A DNA stretch of 64,000 bases from Diadema setosum (GCF_964275005.1 NC_092702.1:33827816-33891815); one strand, 5' to 3'; counted from the first letter of the stretch, positions 48,726-56,730 are shown. The notes: a model not told the origin generated them from the letters alone. Numbers and translations: made by a program.

Positions 48726-50004
48726 ATTTCAGCCATCCACATTTCAGTAGTCTGCCTGAAAGGATACAAGATTGTACATTCAGGATGGCTCTTAAAAGCT
48801 CTCAATGGAACATGGCATTTCTAGCATGCAACACTCTTTGATCCTTTCAATTGTACTTTTCTATGCTACACTTTAAAACAAAAATAATATAATCCACTAC
48901 ATGTACAAATGTACATGTATGTGTATACACGTGTCTACCATGTATAGATTTCAGCTAATATCAACCATTCTTCCATTAAATATACATAGACCACTTGGAG
49001 CAATTTGAATTTACGAACAACAAAAAAAAAACAAGAAAAAAGAAAAGGCTCACTTTATAAGCAAACCCTACATACAATGTAAAAGGAAACTCTACTGTGA
49101 CAAAGTGATCATACCTATATGTACAAATATCTCCTAATCTTGTGACACCAGATTAAAATACATTCAAACTCATGCTAGATTTTATGGGAATGTTAACAAC
49201 ATACAGTGATTTGAAATTTTTCCTGTCTGCTTCAATCTTATTTAGATCTTCTTTTTTCTTAGTGGGAAATGTTCGTTACCCTGGTAACTTATAATATGAT
49301 GATGTTCAAAATCTCTTTGAAAGCAGGCAAGCTCATATACTTAGAGGATACACTCTACTTTACAGTACATTGCATCACATGCATAAAATGTTACATAAAG
49401 ACACAATTATTGGCCGTAATACCTGGCAGAAATCGACCCGTCTCACAACCCTATTGATGTCCTCTGAGTAGTAGTCATGGCTGAAGATGAGAAGTGCACT
49501 ACTGATACCATCAGCCTTCCTCAGCGACTCAATGAGGTATTCCAGATACTCCAGCCGGTCGTGCACCATGACGACTATCACGATGCTGTCTTCAGGTCTC
49601 ACGGGGTAGCGCTCTTTGTTCCAAATCTTCTGCTCGTGGTTGATGGTCAGCATGGCCTCCTTGACGCGCTCGCTCTGTGCTGACAGGCCCAGGCTGATGT
49701 TGGGCCTTTTCGTTGCAATGACATCCGGAGGGCCAGCCTCCTCTATGGCCATCTCTGGGCTGTCGGCTACTTGCCGTTTCTGCTGATGGATGAGCTTTTC
49801 CTGGCCAACCAAAGATTTGTCCTTCTTTGGTTGGCCATTCACAATGTTCGACTTAACATCAGCTAATGGTCTCTTTGCCACTTTAAGTATGTTTGCCTCG
49901 ATAGAATCATCAGATTCCCATTTTAGAGCAGGTAGCACCATCCATAGAAGTATCACGAAGCCTACTGACACACACAAAGTCTTTATAGTTCTCCTTGGTC
50001 TCAT
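11691..50004 (-). CDS. MGAT2: GnT-II (MGAT2), 8 coding exons, complete
   Basis: Golgi beta-1,2-N-acetylglucosaminyltransferase II. It adds GlcNAc to the alpha-1,6 mannose arm, committing N-glycans to the complex type. Joining exons 50004-49423, 48256-48159, 42767-42668, 27999-27869, 19663-19588, 17329-17240, 12874-12750 and 11910-11691 gives one open frame of 1422 nt (473 aa; the human protein is about 447). Visible parts: short basic N-terminus, a single membrane anchor at about residues 9-27 (type II), a stem to about 138, then the GT16-family catalytic domain. Landmarks: EEDH at 282-285 (metal/nucleotide motif), DDYNWDW at 365-371 (D370 aligns with the human catalytic Asp), H397 in RIFHIG (aligns with the human metal-binding His), CPEC, GECGIHHKGKC and GGWGDVRDH. 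The cysteine pattern matches human. One N-glycosylation sequon (NIS) is at 102-104. Identification rests on recalled family sequence; no alignment was run. Confidence 0.97.
11911..12749. other. MGAT2 intron between exons 7 and 8
   Basis: 839 bp. Contains a segment at about 11998-12135 that is a diverged repeat of 4770-4912 (shared TTTTGCTGCAGAAAT and TTGGCAATGCTG), and A and T homopolymers. No gene. Confidence 0.85.
12750..12874 (-). CDS. MGAT2: MGAT2 coding exon 7 (catalytic Asp)
   Basis: 125 nt, acceptor GATTGACAG, donor GTG|GTGAGT. Encodes residues 360-400 and two bases of Cys401. Contains FCTYDDYNWDWTMNYV; the Asp in WDW (D370) aligns with the catalytic base known from human GnT-II, and the His of RIFHIG (H397) with its metal ligand. 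Confidence 0.96.
12914..13038. mobile_element. MITE with TAGGGCCC-type ends
   Basis: Left TAGGCCCTGTTTTATGA, right ATAAGACGGGGCCCTA. The inner ATAAATTGATTATAAA / TTTATAATCGATTA segments pair. 125 bp, inside the intron just upstream of exon 7. Ends resemble those at 6667-6874. Confidence 0.7.
15131..15290. mobile_element. Foldback MITE, family A copy 2
   Basis: TGTTTCATAAAGCTGTTCTT at the left and its reverse ending GCTTTATGAAACAG at the right. The core (ATGTGCTATACTTATCAGAA) is the reverse complement of the core in the copy at 7606-7766, so the two copies are inserted in opposite directions. Confidence 0.85.
17240..17329 (-). CDS. MGAT2: MGAT2 coding exon 6
   Basis: 90 nt, phase 0 at both ends, so it could be skipped without a frameshift. 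Acceptor TGTCTATTAAG, donor CAG|GTGAGA. Encodes residues 330-359: VDILTWQSSKHNMGMSLDRR then TWEKLQPCVQ, matching human VDVKTWKSTEHNMGLALTR. Confidence 0.95.
17330..19587. other. MGAT2 intron between exons 5 and 6
   Basis: 2.26 kb, AT-rich, with (AAAAC)n near 17456-17475, an (ATG)n tract at about 18655-18680 and A-runs. No mobile element or gene recognised. Confidence 0.8.
19588..19663 (-). CDS. MGAT2: MGAT2 coding exon 5
   Basis: 76 nt, the smallest exon. Acceptor TCTTCTTCAG, donor AAG|GTAAGT. Completes Glu304 and encodes residues 305-329: KCPECDILTLGNY then DKTFVYRDRIDK. The CPEC pair matches a human disulfide-forming pair. Confidence 0.95.
20750..21425. mobile_element. Nested inverted-repeat element
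   Basis: Outer arms at 20750-20790 and 21381-21425 are inverted copies (AATTCGTCGCCGGTCACACG and reverse). An inner palindrome at 21158-21209 has perfect 18-bp arms GATTCGACGGTTCGGTGA. Inner and outer arms are themselves related (CGGTCAC..GAACCG.CGAATC), so one motif occurs four times. CpG-rich against AT-rich surroundings. Non-coding. Confidence 0.7.
22918..22965. repeat. CT-rich tract ending in C21
   Basis: Pyrimidine tract (TCTC units) followed by 21 consecutive C residues at 22945-22965. Homopolymer length may be unreliable in assembly. Confidence 0.9.
24960..25738. mobile_element. Non-autonomous DNA element, TA-flanked
   Basis: Ends TAGGGAGTTTTCGATT and AATCGAAAAGTCCCTA are inverted copies with one mismatch; TA at both borders fits a TA target duplication (mariner-like), although TA could belong to the ends. 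The 0.78-kb interior is CpG-rich at both sides, with a neutral middle, and has no transposase-like frame. Confidence 0.72.
27080..27830. mobile_element. CCTCCGCC-ended element, copy 1, interrupted
   Basis: Left end GAGAGCACAGAACTCTGCCG and right end CCTTCCTTGGTGGAGGT. Interior shared with 38275-38775: CAATATAGAAGCCTT, AAATCCTTCA, TTGTGTCATT, TTTCAT.CAAATCCGTT.AC, TTTTTGAG.TATTTTGCA. It is split by the family B hairpin at 27422-27810, which sits between the conserved 3' part and the terminal CTTGGTGGAGG. Confidence 0.8.
27422..27810. mobile_element. Long-hairpin element, family B copy 2
   Basis: Begins TTAAAGGAACTGATAGTGCT and ends AGTACTGTACAGTCCCTTTTA. Arms of about 170 bp, including GATGAAAACTGGCCTTGAAA and its diverged reverse. 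Inserted inside the element at 27080-27830. Confidence 0.88.
27869..27999 (-). CDS. MGAT2: MGAT2 coding exon 4 (metal-binding motif)
   Basis: 131 nt, acceptor TCTTTTTGCAG, donor AAAGA|GTGAGT. Encodes residues 261-303 plus two bases of Glu304. Contains LVVFMEEDHYVAPDFYP; the EED triplet (282-284) corresponds to the acidic metal/UDP-GlcNAc motif of the family. A transposon-like foldback (27422-27810) sits only about 60 bp beyond the donor. Confidence 0.96.
28168..28599. mobile_element. TTAA-flanked insertion with AGGTGCATAGTCCCGG ends
   Basis: 432 bp. Left TTAAAGGTGCATAGTCCCGG, right CCGGGACCATGTACCTTTAA: 16-bp ends with two mismatches and TTAA at both borders, as produced by piggyBac- or Kolobok-type transposases. 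GC-rich interior, no transposase frame. Sits inside the GGTTAG-rich element. Confidence 0.75.
28601..28677 (+). repeat. Degenerate telomere-like (TTAGGG/TTAGGA) tract
   Basis: Runs of GGGTTAGG, GGTTTAGG, GGATTAGG and GGGCTAGGG over about 75 bp. It belongs to the interrupted element above rather than being a true interstitial telomere of perfect hexamers. Confidence 0.7.
32402..33269. mobile_element. Pogo/Tigger-like non-autonomous element
   Basis: Perfect 23-bp inverted ends beginning ACAGTATTCATCGCATAATC; the CAGT start followed by a CGCATAATCGGG-type segment resembles pogo/Tigger termini. Subterminal GTGCCCGATTTCGCGATGAG and TCCCCGCCCGATTATCC repeat the same theme. 868 bp, no transposase frame; contains (AC)n at 32523-32549. 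Confidence 0.75.
33838..34292. repeat. Palindrome of TTTGGTCTAAT words
   Basis: The left half repeats CATTTAGTCTA / CATTTGGTCTAATA on the plus strand. The right half repeats the reverse, TTAGACCAAATG / AGACCAACTG, more than ten times. A T/TTTA/G-run tract at 33951-34018 lies between. The halves would form a long imperfect hairpin. Confidence 0.8.
34390..34580. repeat. Tandem units with a G28 run
   Basis: Two and a half units starting CCAACGCACCCTTT.GGCAAAACC at about 34389, 34462 and (diverged) 34551. The second unit contains 28 consecutive G at 34486-34513. The frames across it are spurious. Confidence 0.8.
35031..37361. mobile_element. 2.3-kb element with 566-bp internal duplication
   Basis: Starts TAGGTGATCCGATCTG; ends with the hairpin GGTGATCCGA-AAGGATAC-TCGGATCACC, then TAG. 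The left end is the inverse of the right terminus. Within it two tandem units of about 566 bp (about 35200-35765 and 35766-36335) share long stretches such as GACCTTTGACCCCACTTTG and AAGATAAGCTTTAATTTCAA. The 3' hairpin next to CTAG, inverted ends and tandem units recall Helentron-associated elements, but a TIR element is equally possible. No Rep/helicase or transposase frame seen. Confidence 0.65.
37437..37705. repeat. Palindrome of GTTCGTTATTCCGAAG words
   Basis: The left part repeats GTTCGTTATTCCGAAG in the forward sense (about 37440-37520). The right part repeats the reverse CTTCGGAATAACGAAC and TTCGGATTAACGAACC (to about 37704). Imperfect hairpin of short repeats, non-coding. Confidence 0.82.
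37880..38070 (+). mobile_element. LINE/SINE 3'-tail remnant with ATT/CTA microsatellite
   Basis: GAAGCGCCATGAGTACTAAA...GCGCTATACAAGTAC followed by ATTATCATTATTATTAT and (CTA)n at about 38035-38069. An AGCGCTATA.AAGTAC-type motif ending in a short tandem tail is typical of LINE-derived 3' ends. Fragment only. Confidence 0.45.
38275..38775. mobile_element. CCTCCGCC-ended element, copy 2, uninterrupted
   Basis: Ends ACCTCCGCCAAG (38301-38312) and CTTGGCGGAGGT (38759-38770). Interior matches copy 1 at 27080-27830 without the hairpin insertion, and carries an extra stretch at about 38332-38402. Confidence 0.8.
39772..39983. repeat. GC-rich GGGCCC minisatellite
   Basis: About 210 bp built from variants of GGCCCCTGGGCC, GGGCCCACTTGGG and GGCCTTGGG, very GC-rich in an AT-rich intron. 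The overlapping frames on both strands (GLGPLG / GPGAQ repeats) reflect the repeat and are not taken as genes. Confidence 0.85.
40085..40275. repeat. AT-rich minisatellite (TATATGAATATATAGA)
   Basis: Repeats of TATATGAATATATAGATATA with (AT)n runs; longer units of roughly 65-90 bp are themselves repeated. No other content. Confidence 0.88.
40585..41165. repeat. GGGCACAG hairpin plus duplicated segment
   Basis: 40585-40790 folds as one hairpin of about 95-bp arms (CAAATAATGACTGCT, GGGGCACAGTTAAAATTAT and reverses) centred near 40685. Following it, a segment with TTTTACAGCAC, GGGTCGCGACTGTCT.CAAAC and AGGGCACAGT occurs twice, about 156 bp apart (from 40820 and 40976), ending with further GGGCACAG palindromes at 41086-41145. 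A DNA-transposon origin is likely; class unknown. Confidence 0.65.
42668..42767 (-). CDS. MGAT2: MGAT2 coding exon 3
   Basis: 100 nt between acceptor TTTGTTTAG and donor AAG|GTCAGT. It completes Lys227 and encodes residues 228-260, including CNNWEHPDSYGHYREVRY and TKHHWFWK, the counterpart of human PDSFGHYREAKF...TKHHWWWK. Ends phase 0. Confidence 0.95.
43024..43243. mobile_element. MITE with perfect 25-bp ends, TA-flanked
   Basis: TACTGTACGAGCTGAAATTT at the left and its exact reverse complement at the right, 25 bp matching in full, ending TTTTCGCG. TA at each border fits a TA target site. The interior repeats TTTTCGCG / CGCGAAAA in both orientations. 220 bp, non-coding. Perfect ends suggest a relatively young copy. 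Confidence 0.85.
45555..45914. mobile_element. Long-hairpin element, family B copy 3
   Basis: TTAAAGGGATCATACAGTTT at the left, TGTACCATCCCTTTAA at the right: TTAA at both borders is clearest in this copy. Arms include TTGATGAAAATTGGTTTTGA and the diverged reverse. Shorter centre (GCGATTCTAAATCGC) than the other copies. Confidence 0.88.
46233..46632. mobile_element. Possible mariner-like remnant
   Basis: GTACAGTTAAACCTG at the left and the reverse of GTACAGTCAAAACCCGC at the right, 400 bp apart. Short, imperfect ends only; no coding. Confidence 0.35.
48159..48256 (-). CDS. MGAT2: MGAT2 coding exon 2
   Basis: 98 nt, starts phase 0 after acceptor TTTTTACCACAG and ends two bases into a Lys codon before GTAAGA. 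It encodes MMQIFYPYSLQVYQNEF followed by PGMDPKDCPRD, matching the human PFSIQLYPNEFPG...DCPRD region, including a conserved cysteine. Confidence 0.95.
48257..49422. other. MGAT2 intron between exons 1 and 2
   Basis: 1.17 kb, AT-rich with an (AG)n tract at about 48691-48722. No element recognised. Confidence 0.85.
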
Positions 50005-50123
50005 TGTGTGATAGTATTGTGTGCAAGCATGACAAAATAACAAGCCAACTATCACTGCAGCTTCATTTCAATGATGGTAATGAAAAATCAGTTCCTCCTT
50101 GATGAAAATACTTGTGATGGCGC
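49423..50123 (-). CDS. MGAT2: MGAT2 coding exon 1 with 5' UTR part
   Basis: Coding 50004-49423 (582 nt, residues 1-194, ending phase 0 at ...DFCQ before donor CAG|GTATTA). The ATG at 50004 has A at -3 and is the first ATG in frame; the upstream in-frame extension would have to start at a GTG (50055), so it is not used here. The next 27 residues form the signal-anchor. The catalytic domain begins near VVMVHDRLEYL (144-154) and includes IFSHDYYSEDIN (173-184). The 119-nt leader starts after a good acceptor (TTCACAG at 50130-50124), so a separate non-coding exon must lie upstream. The leader holds a tiny uORF at 50066-50052. Confidence 0.95.
50052..50066 (-). promoter_or_regulatory. Minimal uORF in MGAT2 leader
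   Basis: ATGAAGCTGCAGTGA: start, three codons, stop, ending 47 nt before the MGAT2 ATG. It is the only upstream ATG in this leader exon. It could lower translation or require reinitiation; a function is not shown. Confidence 0.4.
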
Positions 50124-52051
50124 CTGTGAAAGGAATCAGAAATCAAGAGAAACAGAAATGTAAATCACACTTCATCAGAATAAAATCATGTACAATATTA
50201 AACTTGTTTGCAGTGAAGCAATGAGGAAGATCATGCTGCACATCATATAAAGCCCACTTGACATAAAACAATTCCTAGGACTTAGGTAAAGATACAGTTT
50301 TCTTTAAAAAAAAAAAAATAATAAAAAAAATTGCTGTTTCGAAGTTCCTTCTAGTTTCACATAAAAAAACAAAAACTACATGTCCTTCTACTGTACATTT
50401 CCACCATCAATACATCCTACATTACACATGTATTGCAAATGACCCTTCACACCACACTGTGCAATAAATGTTGGCCTAGTGATACAATTATACACAGGAG
50501 TCACAGCCATATTCATGGCTTAACTATTGTGATTGCTTTGTTAAACATAAAAAATAATTGGTAAACTTATAAAACTGCTGCTGGCTGGCTAGCCTGGCAT
50601 GGTTCGGTCCAGTCCAGTCCAGTACAGAGAGTTGAACTTACTTAATTTCTAGTCAGTATTTTCGAGTAGTAGTAAATCAAGTAAATCAAGAAATCTATGT
50701 TACAGAGTTTGTATGAGTTGCCAAACCGATTACCACCACACAACATGACTACCAGGTATATTACGTACACTTGTAGGCCACAGCTACAGCTAGCAAGGTG
50801 ATGTACATGGTAAGGCAAGGTCTATAAAAAACGTCTAGGTCCACTCATGCAGAAAATTCTATAAACATAGGCCTACATGCACATCATGTATGTTGATTTT
50901 TAAATTAATACTATAAACATAGGGACGCTGACCGCACCGTCGGTGGTGCCCTGAACATGTGCCCTACGTGAATGTTTCTTTGTGTTGCCGCCAATGCCGG
51001 ATTACGATGTGAAAAATTAATCAAACAACTAAGATTATTCTATTTTCTAGATAATATCCTCTAGGCTCATGAGGCTAGTAGTAGTAGTTCCTCCTGGTCC
51101 TGGCGATAAATTATACAGCATTTCAGAGAGTAGCATAGCAGAACTTTTGTGTCCATTCTACATCTACAACTTGTTGTAGTACACTTTGTACAAGCAGTGC
51201 AACATGCAACATCCTCCAACTTCCAAGTTCCAGATTGCATAAATTGACAACCCGTGCCATGGTCCTGTCCTGGATACATCACACTGAACTCCTTGGGCTC
51301 ATCGCTGATCGCTCAGGATTGGAACCGTTGAATGCCCCTCTACAAGTCTTTGAATTACTGGACGTCATCATAAAATAGGTAATTCAGGTAACTCAGTGAA
51401 ACAGCAGGCAAACAAAGTCTTAACTCTTTAGTCTTCGAAGTTACGTTTTAACTCGAGCACAGAGATATCAATAGATGGGACTACACATTCGAACGGAACG
51501 CTCACCGCCACCGTCTCAACGATCGGCATTGGTAAGTGTTTACAGGGGCTAGGAGCATGCAATGCAGCATATAAAGAAAGACTCACAAGGGTTAAAGTTG
51601 GCAATCCATAGCTGTGGTGTAGATCAAAATGGGCGTTTAGCTACCGCATAAGCGAGAACAGAGCAGTTTACCGCCGTTTACCGTAACAACAGTAACCTTA
51701 CAGCATTGCACTTCGCTGATGAGTGAACCTCTAAGCTCGCGGATAGCTGTCACCCCACCATATCCCACACGCACGCTACACACAGATGTATTCATCGAAG
51801 CTAGCTTCAAAGGGGGAAGAGTCCGAATACGTCATTGGTACGTGGAAGGAAGCCAAAATGCTAGTGTGTGACAAGTGGGAGAGTGTGATGAATAGTAAGC
51901 CGGTTTGGCTGCTGAATTTGTAGCTGAACGGGTGAGTGAACCGGCGTATCTCGTTGTTTCGATCCGGAGGGGTGCCAGGCGAAGGCCAGCACTGCCCATT
52001 CCACGTAAAGCGAACAGACACGTCACAATTTGATGAGATCCTGGCTTCTGT

Positions 52052-52066
52052 AATTCGTTCTTCCCG
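52052..52066 (-). other. Placeholder for a region without a supported feature
   Basis: Nothing is claimed in this short stretch; the MGAT2 leader uORF described elsewhere lies at 50066-50052. Confidence 0.05.
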
Positions 52067-52099
52067 CTGCCATTTTTGTTTCCATGCAGTGGGCCTAAC

Positions 52100-52300
52100 C
52101 ATGTTCTGTTTTGATCTATCACCGAACGAAAGAGAATGCTCACCTGATAATCATGACAAACTCTGAGCATAATAAACAGGGTAAAATAGAAACCTGCAAT
52201 AAAACCGATAGGGTCTACATCCAGGTGATGGTCACTCTCAAAACGACAACAACAAACAAACAAAAAGTAAACAAAAACATGTTTCGAACTCTTTTGAATA
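52100..52300 (-). promoter_or_regulatory. Candidate upstream non-coding MGAT2 exon
   Basis: The acceptor at 50124 requires an upstream exon. The best donor I see within 2.5 kb is CAG|GTGAGC, with the last exon base near 52147. Other weaker donors exist (near 51508 and 51585). No clear TATA box or initiator was found. Tentative. Confidence 0.25.
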
Positions 52301-54114
52301 AAAGTTCATAGGTCTTCCTTTCTTTATACTGAGTTTCGAATGTTTGAGCATAAGACACAAACGTTTAAAATATAAAAAGTAGGCCTACCAACATGTATCA
52401 TGTCATTATTCTACCACACTAATTTATATCCAATGTTTCGTCAATCAAATCATTCAGATTTCAGATGAAAAGTGCGGTAGGCATACTAATAATCACTAAT
52501 TAATTTCATTGTCTCACAGATGGACCCTCGATATGATCTGCAGTTCAGGTTTTATATACAATATCATGATAAACGAATTTGAAATATACGTATACAGTGC
52601 TATGGTACATGAAAAGCGCAGTAAATCATCATCCGATCTATACTCGCATCTACCTCCATGACAGGCCCACTAACTGCTCAGAGTGTTTGAAACGCATCGT
52701 GTCCAGAGCATGTTATAGGTCCTGTTGGAAAGCAACATGAGAGGTATAAGTAGGCCTAAACAGAAGGTAATTAACAAGAAATGAAATTCCTAAAGACGAC
52801 CTGAAACCACTTCAGTCTTACCACCTGTTGAAATATTATCACCTATAGCTCATCATATTTTCCACAACCACTATCTTCATAAATAGCTTCTTCCACAAAA
52901 TTTGTTCCAAGGGGTTCACAGCATCATTGAGCTCTCATTTTCAGCGATCCCTCCATTTTCACAAATATTATAAATTTGCAACGTTATAGATTGACTTATC
53001 TAGTATTTTATGCACGTAATCAGTCATCATTGATCATCAGCGTTTACACATGTACATAGATTAAAAATTGAACAGAACATTTTTGTATTTTGTACTCTGT
53101 TGAAATATGAAATTAAAATTGAATTGATAAAAAAATAGACTATACACAAGCACCAGTCAGAATGTCGTGTAGCTCTTTTGAGTTACGGCCCACTTTTGCA
53201 CATTGAACGCTCTGTGGCCTTAATATCAAAGAAGTTCTTATTAACCTCTTTGAGCCGACAGTAGGCGCCTACTGCTAGTACATGTACCATGAAGCTTCAT
53301 TGCGACTTGCGCTTTTGTGTCATGGAACCAGATTCAACAAACATCACTGCTGCCATCTCGTGTTCACTGCATGCACAAGATTATACCCCCTGACGAAGCG
53401 ACATCGACACAGTACTGTCTGTCCAGAGAGGCTCTCTCATTGATATGACGTGATGATAAACCATAACAAAGCGTTTATCACAAACAAATAAATTAACTAA
53501 TAATTCATTAATGTCTCTATATGCACATTGAAGGAAGGAAAATGAAGGTATAAAGGGAAATAGACATGAGAGGGAGAGAGAAAGAGAAGAGGAAAGAAGG
53601 CGAGATGAAAACTAACGAAATTTTTACGGTTACAGCACCAAGGCAACCATCGTCTTTGGACAAGTTCATACGTTTTTCAAAAGACCCTCAGAAATCATTT
53701 ACGGTATCAGCCTGCTTGAGATGCACAGGTAATCAGTTGTTCCATTATTTTAGATTGTCCTCATGAAACAGCAGTTGAATTCCATCCTTTTCATTCTTTT
53801 TTCTTTCAAAACATCAGCGACCTGCAAAAGAAAAAAAAAAAAGATGTCTCAGTGTGATAAACTCGTTAAGGCTTGCCAATGCGACACCACAACTTTGCAC
53901 ATTTTGCCTTCAGCATAAATAGACACTTTTTTCTCTCATCAATAATCATGTTTCACAGTACAGATATTGATAGCGAATTACAAATACAAAAGCTTACTCA
54001 AAATCAGCATTTATCTGGTTTGCTTCAAAAAGCCACGCAATGATGATTCGAGAATAAGTTAACTTTCGCCTATGGATACTACAATTATTGTACCAGGCAT
54101 TTCACGGATGAACA

Positions 54115-54209
54115 CCCCCCCCCCCCCAAAGACAGACAGACAACACACACACACGCACACACACACGCACACACACGCACGCGCACACACACACACACAC
54201 GCACACACA
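54115..54209. repeat. C-run and (CA)n/(CG)CA microsatellite
   Basis: Sixteen or so C residues, a short spacer, then CACACACG-type dinucleotide repeats to 54209. Confidence 0.9.
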
Positions 54210-54845
54210 TATTACCACCATTTCGACTGAGAGTGGTTGGCAAAATCAAAACACGCCGTTAACGAGAAAGAAAACACTAACAAAAAAGGCAATCCGGTAG
54301 TCTTGCACGAACATTACGCAAAATACTTTCGGAATCATATTGCTATAGTGGTCATGGATGCAGCTGTTTTCTCTCTAATGACCTAATCAGAATTTGCGAC
54401 AAGTTTGATAAGAATATATATATACGAGATGAGATTCATGAGAATACCAGCCATTTCGACAATGTATACTATAGCAGTCCACATGCACAATTTACTTCAC
54501 TCGAAATGGAGTAACTGTACATCTTTCAACCCATATTTGGCGGCCATAAAGTCATTTTGCATATTATTTGGCAACATAAAATTACTAGTAGAATCTTGTT
54601 ACCGTAAGTTTCAGTATGATGTTAATATCAATCTTTTCAGTGTACGCGTATAGGCCTATGCGTATAACTGCAGCCATTTTGAATACGGTTGATTTTTGGC
54701 TGATTAGACAAATTTGCTCCTCTGCCTTGTATCTAAAAATATGAATTATTGCTTTTCGCCATGCATGGGTTCAATCCCCTGCTTCACTTTACAGGACAAT
54801 ATTTCACTATTTATGTCAAAAACAAAAAGGAATTTCTGTTTATAG

Positions 54846-55544
54846 GACATTTTGAATATCTCAAAACTTTTAAAGATTCAAGGATTGCATCAACCAGATT
54901 CGGCTTTAGCACCCTCGAAATAAGGTAAGACCATCAAATTATTTCCAATTTTTCATCATTGAGGAAATAATTTTGCCGTCATTTTGGTAGTCATCTTGAA
55001 TAACTAAAAAAACCTAAAGAATAAAAGATTTGCATTAGCCAAATTCGGCTTTCAGGATAAAACCCTCAAAATGTTCTCAAATTTTCACAATTTAGAAGGA
55101 AATACATCTGAAGTTTGATGAGCCTTTGATGAGTTTTCGATGGTTATTCTGGCAGCAGTCTTGAAAACTTCTAAACCTAAAGGATTCAAGAGTTGCATCA
55201 TGCATATTCGGATTCATCGCCCTCGAAATAGTTTAGTACCGTCCATTGTTTTCAATTGTTGGAAAACGCGTGATTTTTCGTTTTGGGGAACCATCCCAGT
55301 TGGCGGCCATTTTAAATATCTCAAAAACATCAAGGATGCAAGGGTTGCATCATGCAGATTCGGACTCAGCACCCTCGAAATAGGGTAAAACCATTAATTG
55401 TTTTCAGTAATTCTTTACCACTTCAAAGGGATATACATGGGAATTCCCAATTTTGGCAGCCATTTTGTATAACTTAAAATCGTCAAGGATTAAGAGTTGC
55501 ATCATACAGATTCGGATCCAGCTTCCCCGAAATAGGGTAAAACG

Positions 55545-55545
<1 letters not shown>
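54846..55545 (+). repeat. Five-unit satellite, about 150 bp per unit
   Basis: Diverged units each with GGCAGCCATTTTGAATA, TCAAAA..T.AAGGAT, a GTTGCATCATGCAGATTCGG-type segment and CACCCTCGAAATAGGGTA. The GCATCA landmark occurs at 54887, 55032, 55195, 55347 and 55499 (spacings 145, 163, 152, 152). A partial earlier unit may begin near 54669. Ends at a 37-A tract (55554-55590). Confidence 0.85.
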
Positions 55546-55553
<8 letters not shown>

Positions 55554-55591
<38 letters not shown>

Positions 55592-55632
55592 ACCAACAAC
55601 AACAACAACAACAAACAAACAAACAAACAGGG
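55554..55632. repeat. A37 tract with (CAA)n and (AAAC)n
   Basis: 37 consecutive A residues at 55554-55590, then CAACAA and AAACAAAC repeats. Frames through it on either strand are spurious. Confidence 0.92.
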
Positions 55633-56730
55633 CAGACGGCAAAAGAAGGTTCAGCCTCTCGCATCCAGACTAGAACCAAGACAAAAGTTAACCTGCTTAA
55701 TCATTGGAACTCGAGATCAACAGACTGTCACGACGTCGGCTAGACACACCGGATAGTCGAACAACACAAGTACAGTATGACACACATCAGACTCGACACT
55801 TGTCGGACTGACTCGACGCTGATTGGACTTGCGACTGAAATTGGAGTCTAATCCGCGCCAATTGGGCATTGCCTCCTGCCAATGAACATGACCTCACTCC
55901 TTCTTCCTATTCCGCAGGTGGAAGCTGCCTGAAAGTATAGTTATACGCGCACATTCAGATTGCGTGCTGGTTACTTAGTGATTACGCCTTGAAGGAAGAT
56001 AGTTTTTCCTAAACTCCTGAACTGGTAAGGTATACTATTTGACTTCAATTCTTGATGCCATGATAATGTACAATAATTTTCTAGCACATCGCAGAATAAT
56101 TGTGACTTGAAAGAGCTGAGATGTTTTGACAACGCCGTTAATTTTGCATCCATATTATGTTTCACTGATGTGACGTACAGGCCAAACAGTTTCATGCATG
56201 TATGATTTCTGAGACAACATTCTAAATCCTTTGTACGGATGTGTCTGAAATATTTCTGATTATATCGTAACTTCCACGATATTTGTTTTTTTTTTCTTTG
56301 ATAATCCTTCGATTTTGCACTATTTGCTGATTTTGTATAATATTTACGATCAAAACTGAGAATAGGAGTTAAAAAAGAAACAGTTGGTTTGCTTTTACCG
56401 GGGCAAGGACCGATTTATCACAACAGGGAAGGTTTACACAGGACGGTGGACTCTGCAGAATCAAAATCGGTCGCCTTTTGTAGCTATCCAATTTCCACGT
56501 TGTCCGTGACTGCAAGCAGCGCATTTCAAGGATTGACATATGCGATGTATCTTGCATACAATGCTTGTCCGATGATACCACCACCATTATTATTAAGTAG
56601 GTCCTTGCTGCGCAAGACCGAGTGATGAAAATCCACCCATTTTCCTCCGAGTTGGATTCAATTCGTTTTTCATAATGGATTGCTAAACATACCGTAGGAT
56701 TTGAAATTCTTACGTCAAGATGTTTTCATT

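Larger units (their letters stand above)
50124..54845. other. MGAT2 5' flank, no second gene seen
   Basis: Short frames on both strands show no recognisable family. 51480-52140 is less AT-rich than its surroundings and could include the MGAT2 promoter. C-run plus (AC)n at 54115-54209. TCCAGTCCAG short tandem near 50607-50625. Confidence 0.55.

Noticed and set aside
50005..50055. 17-residue N-terminal extension of MGAT2 from 50055
   Set aside because: It begins at GTG, not ATG; the ATG at 50004 has a good context and yields a standard short cytoplasmic tail before the anchor.
52052..52066. Short stretch listed among the features with very low confidence
   Set aside because: It holds no supported feature; the MGAT2 leader uORF is at 50052-50066, and this entry should be ignored.
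51832..52263. 143-residue open frame on the minus strand upstream of MGAT2
   Set aside because: No recognisable domain, overlapping frames of similar length, and less AT-rich DNA that keeps frames open by chance. More likely promoter or leader DNA.
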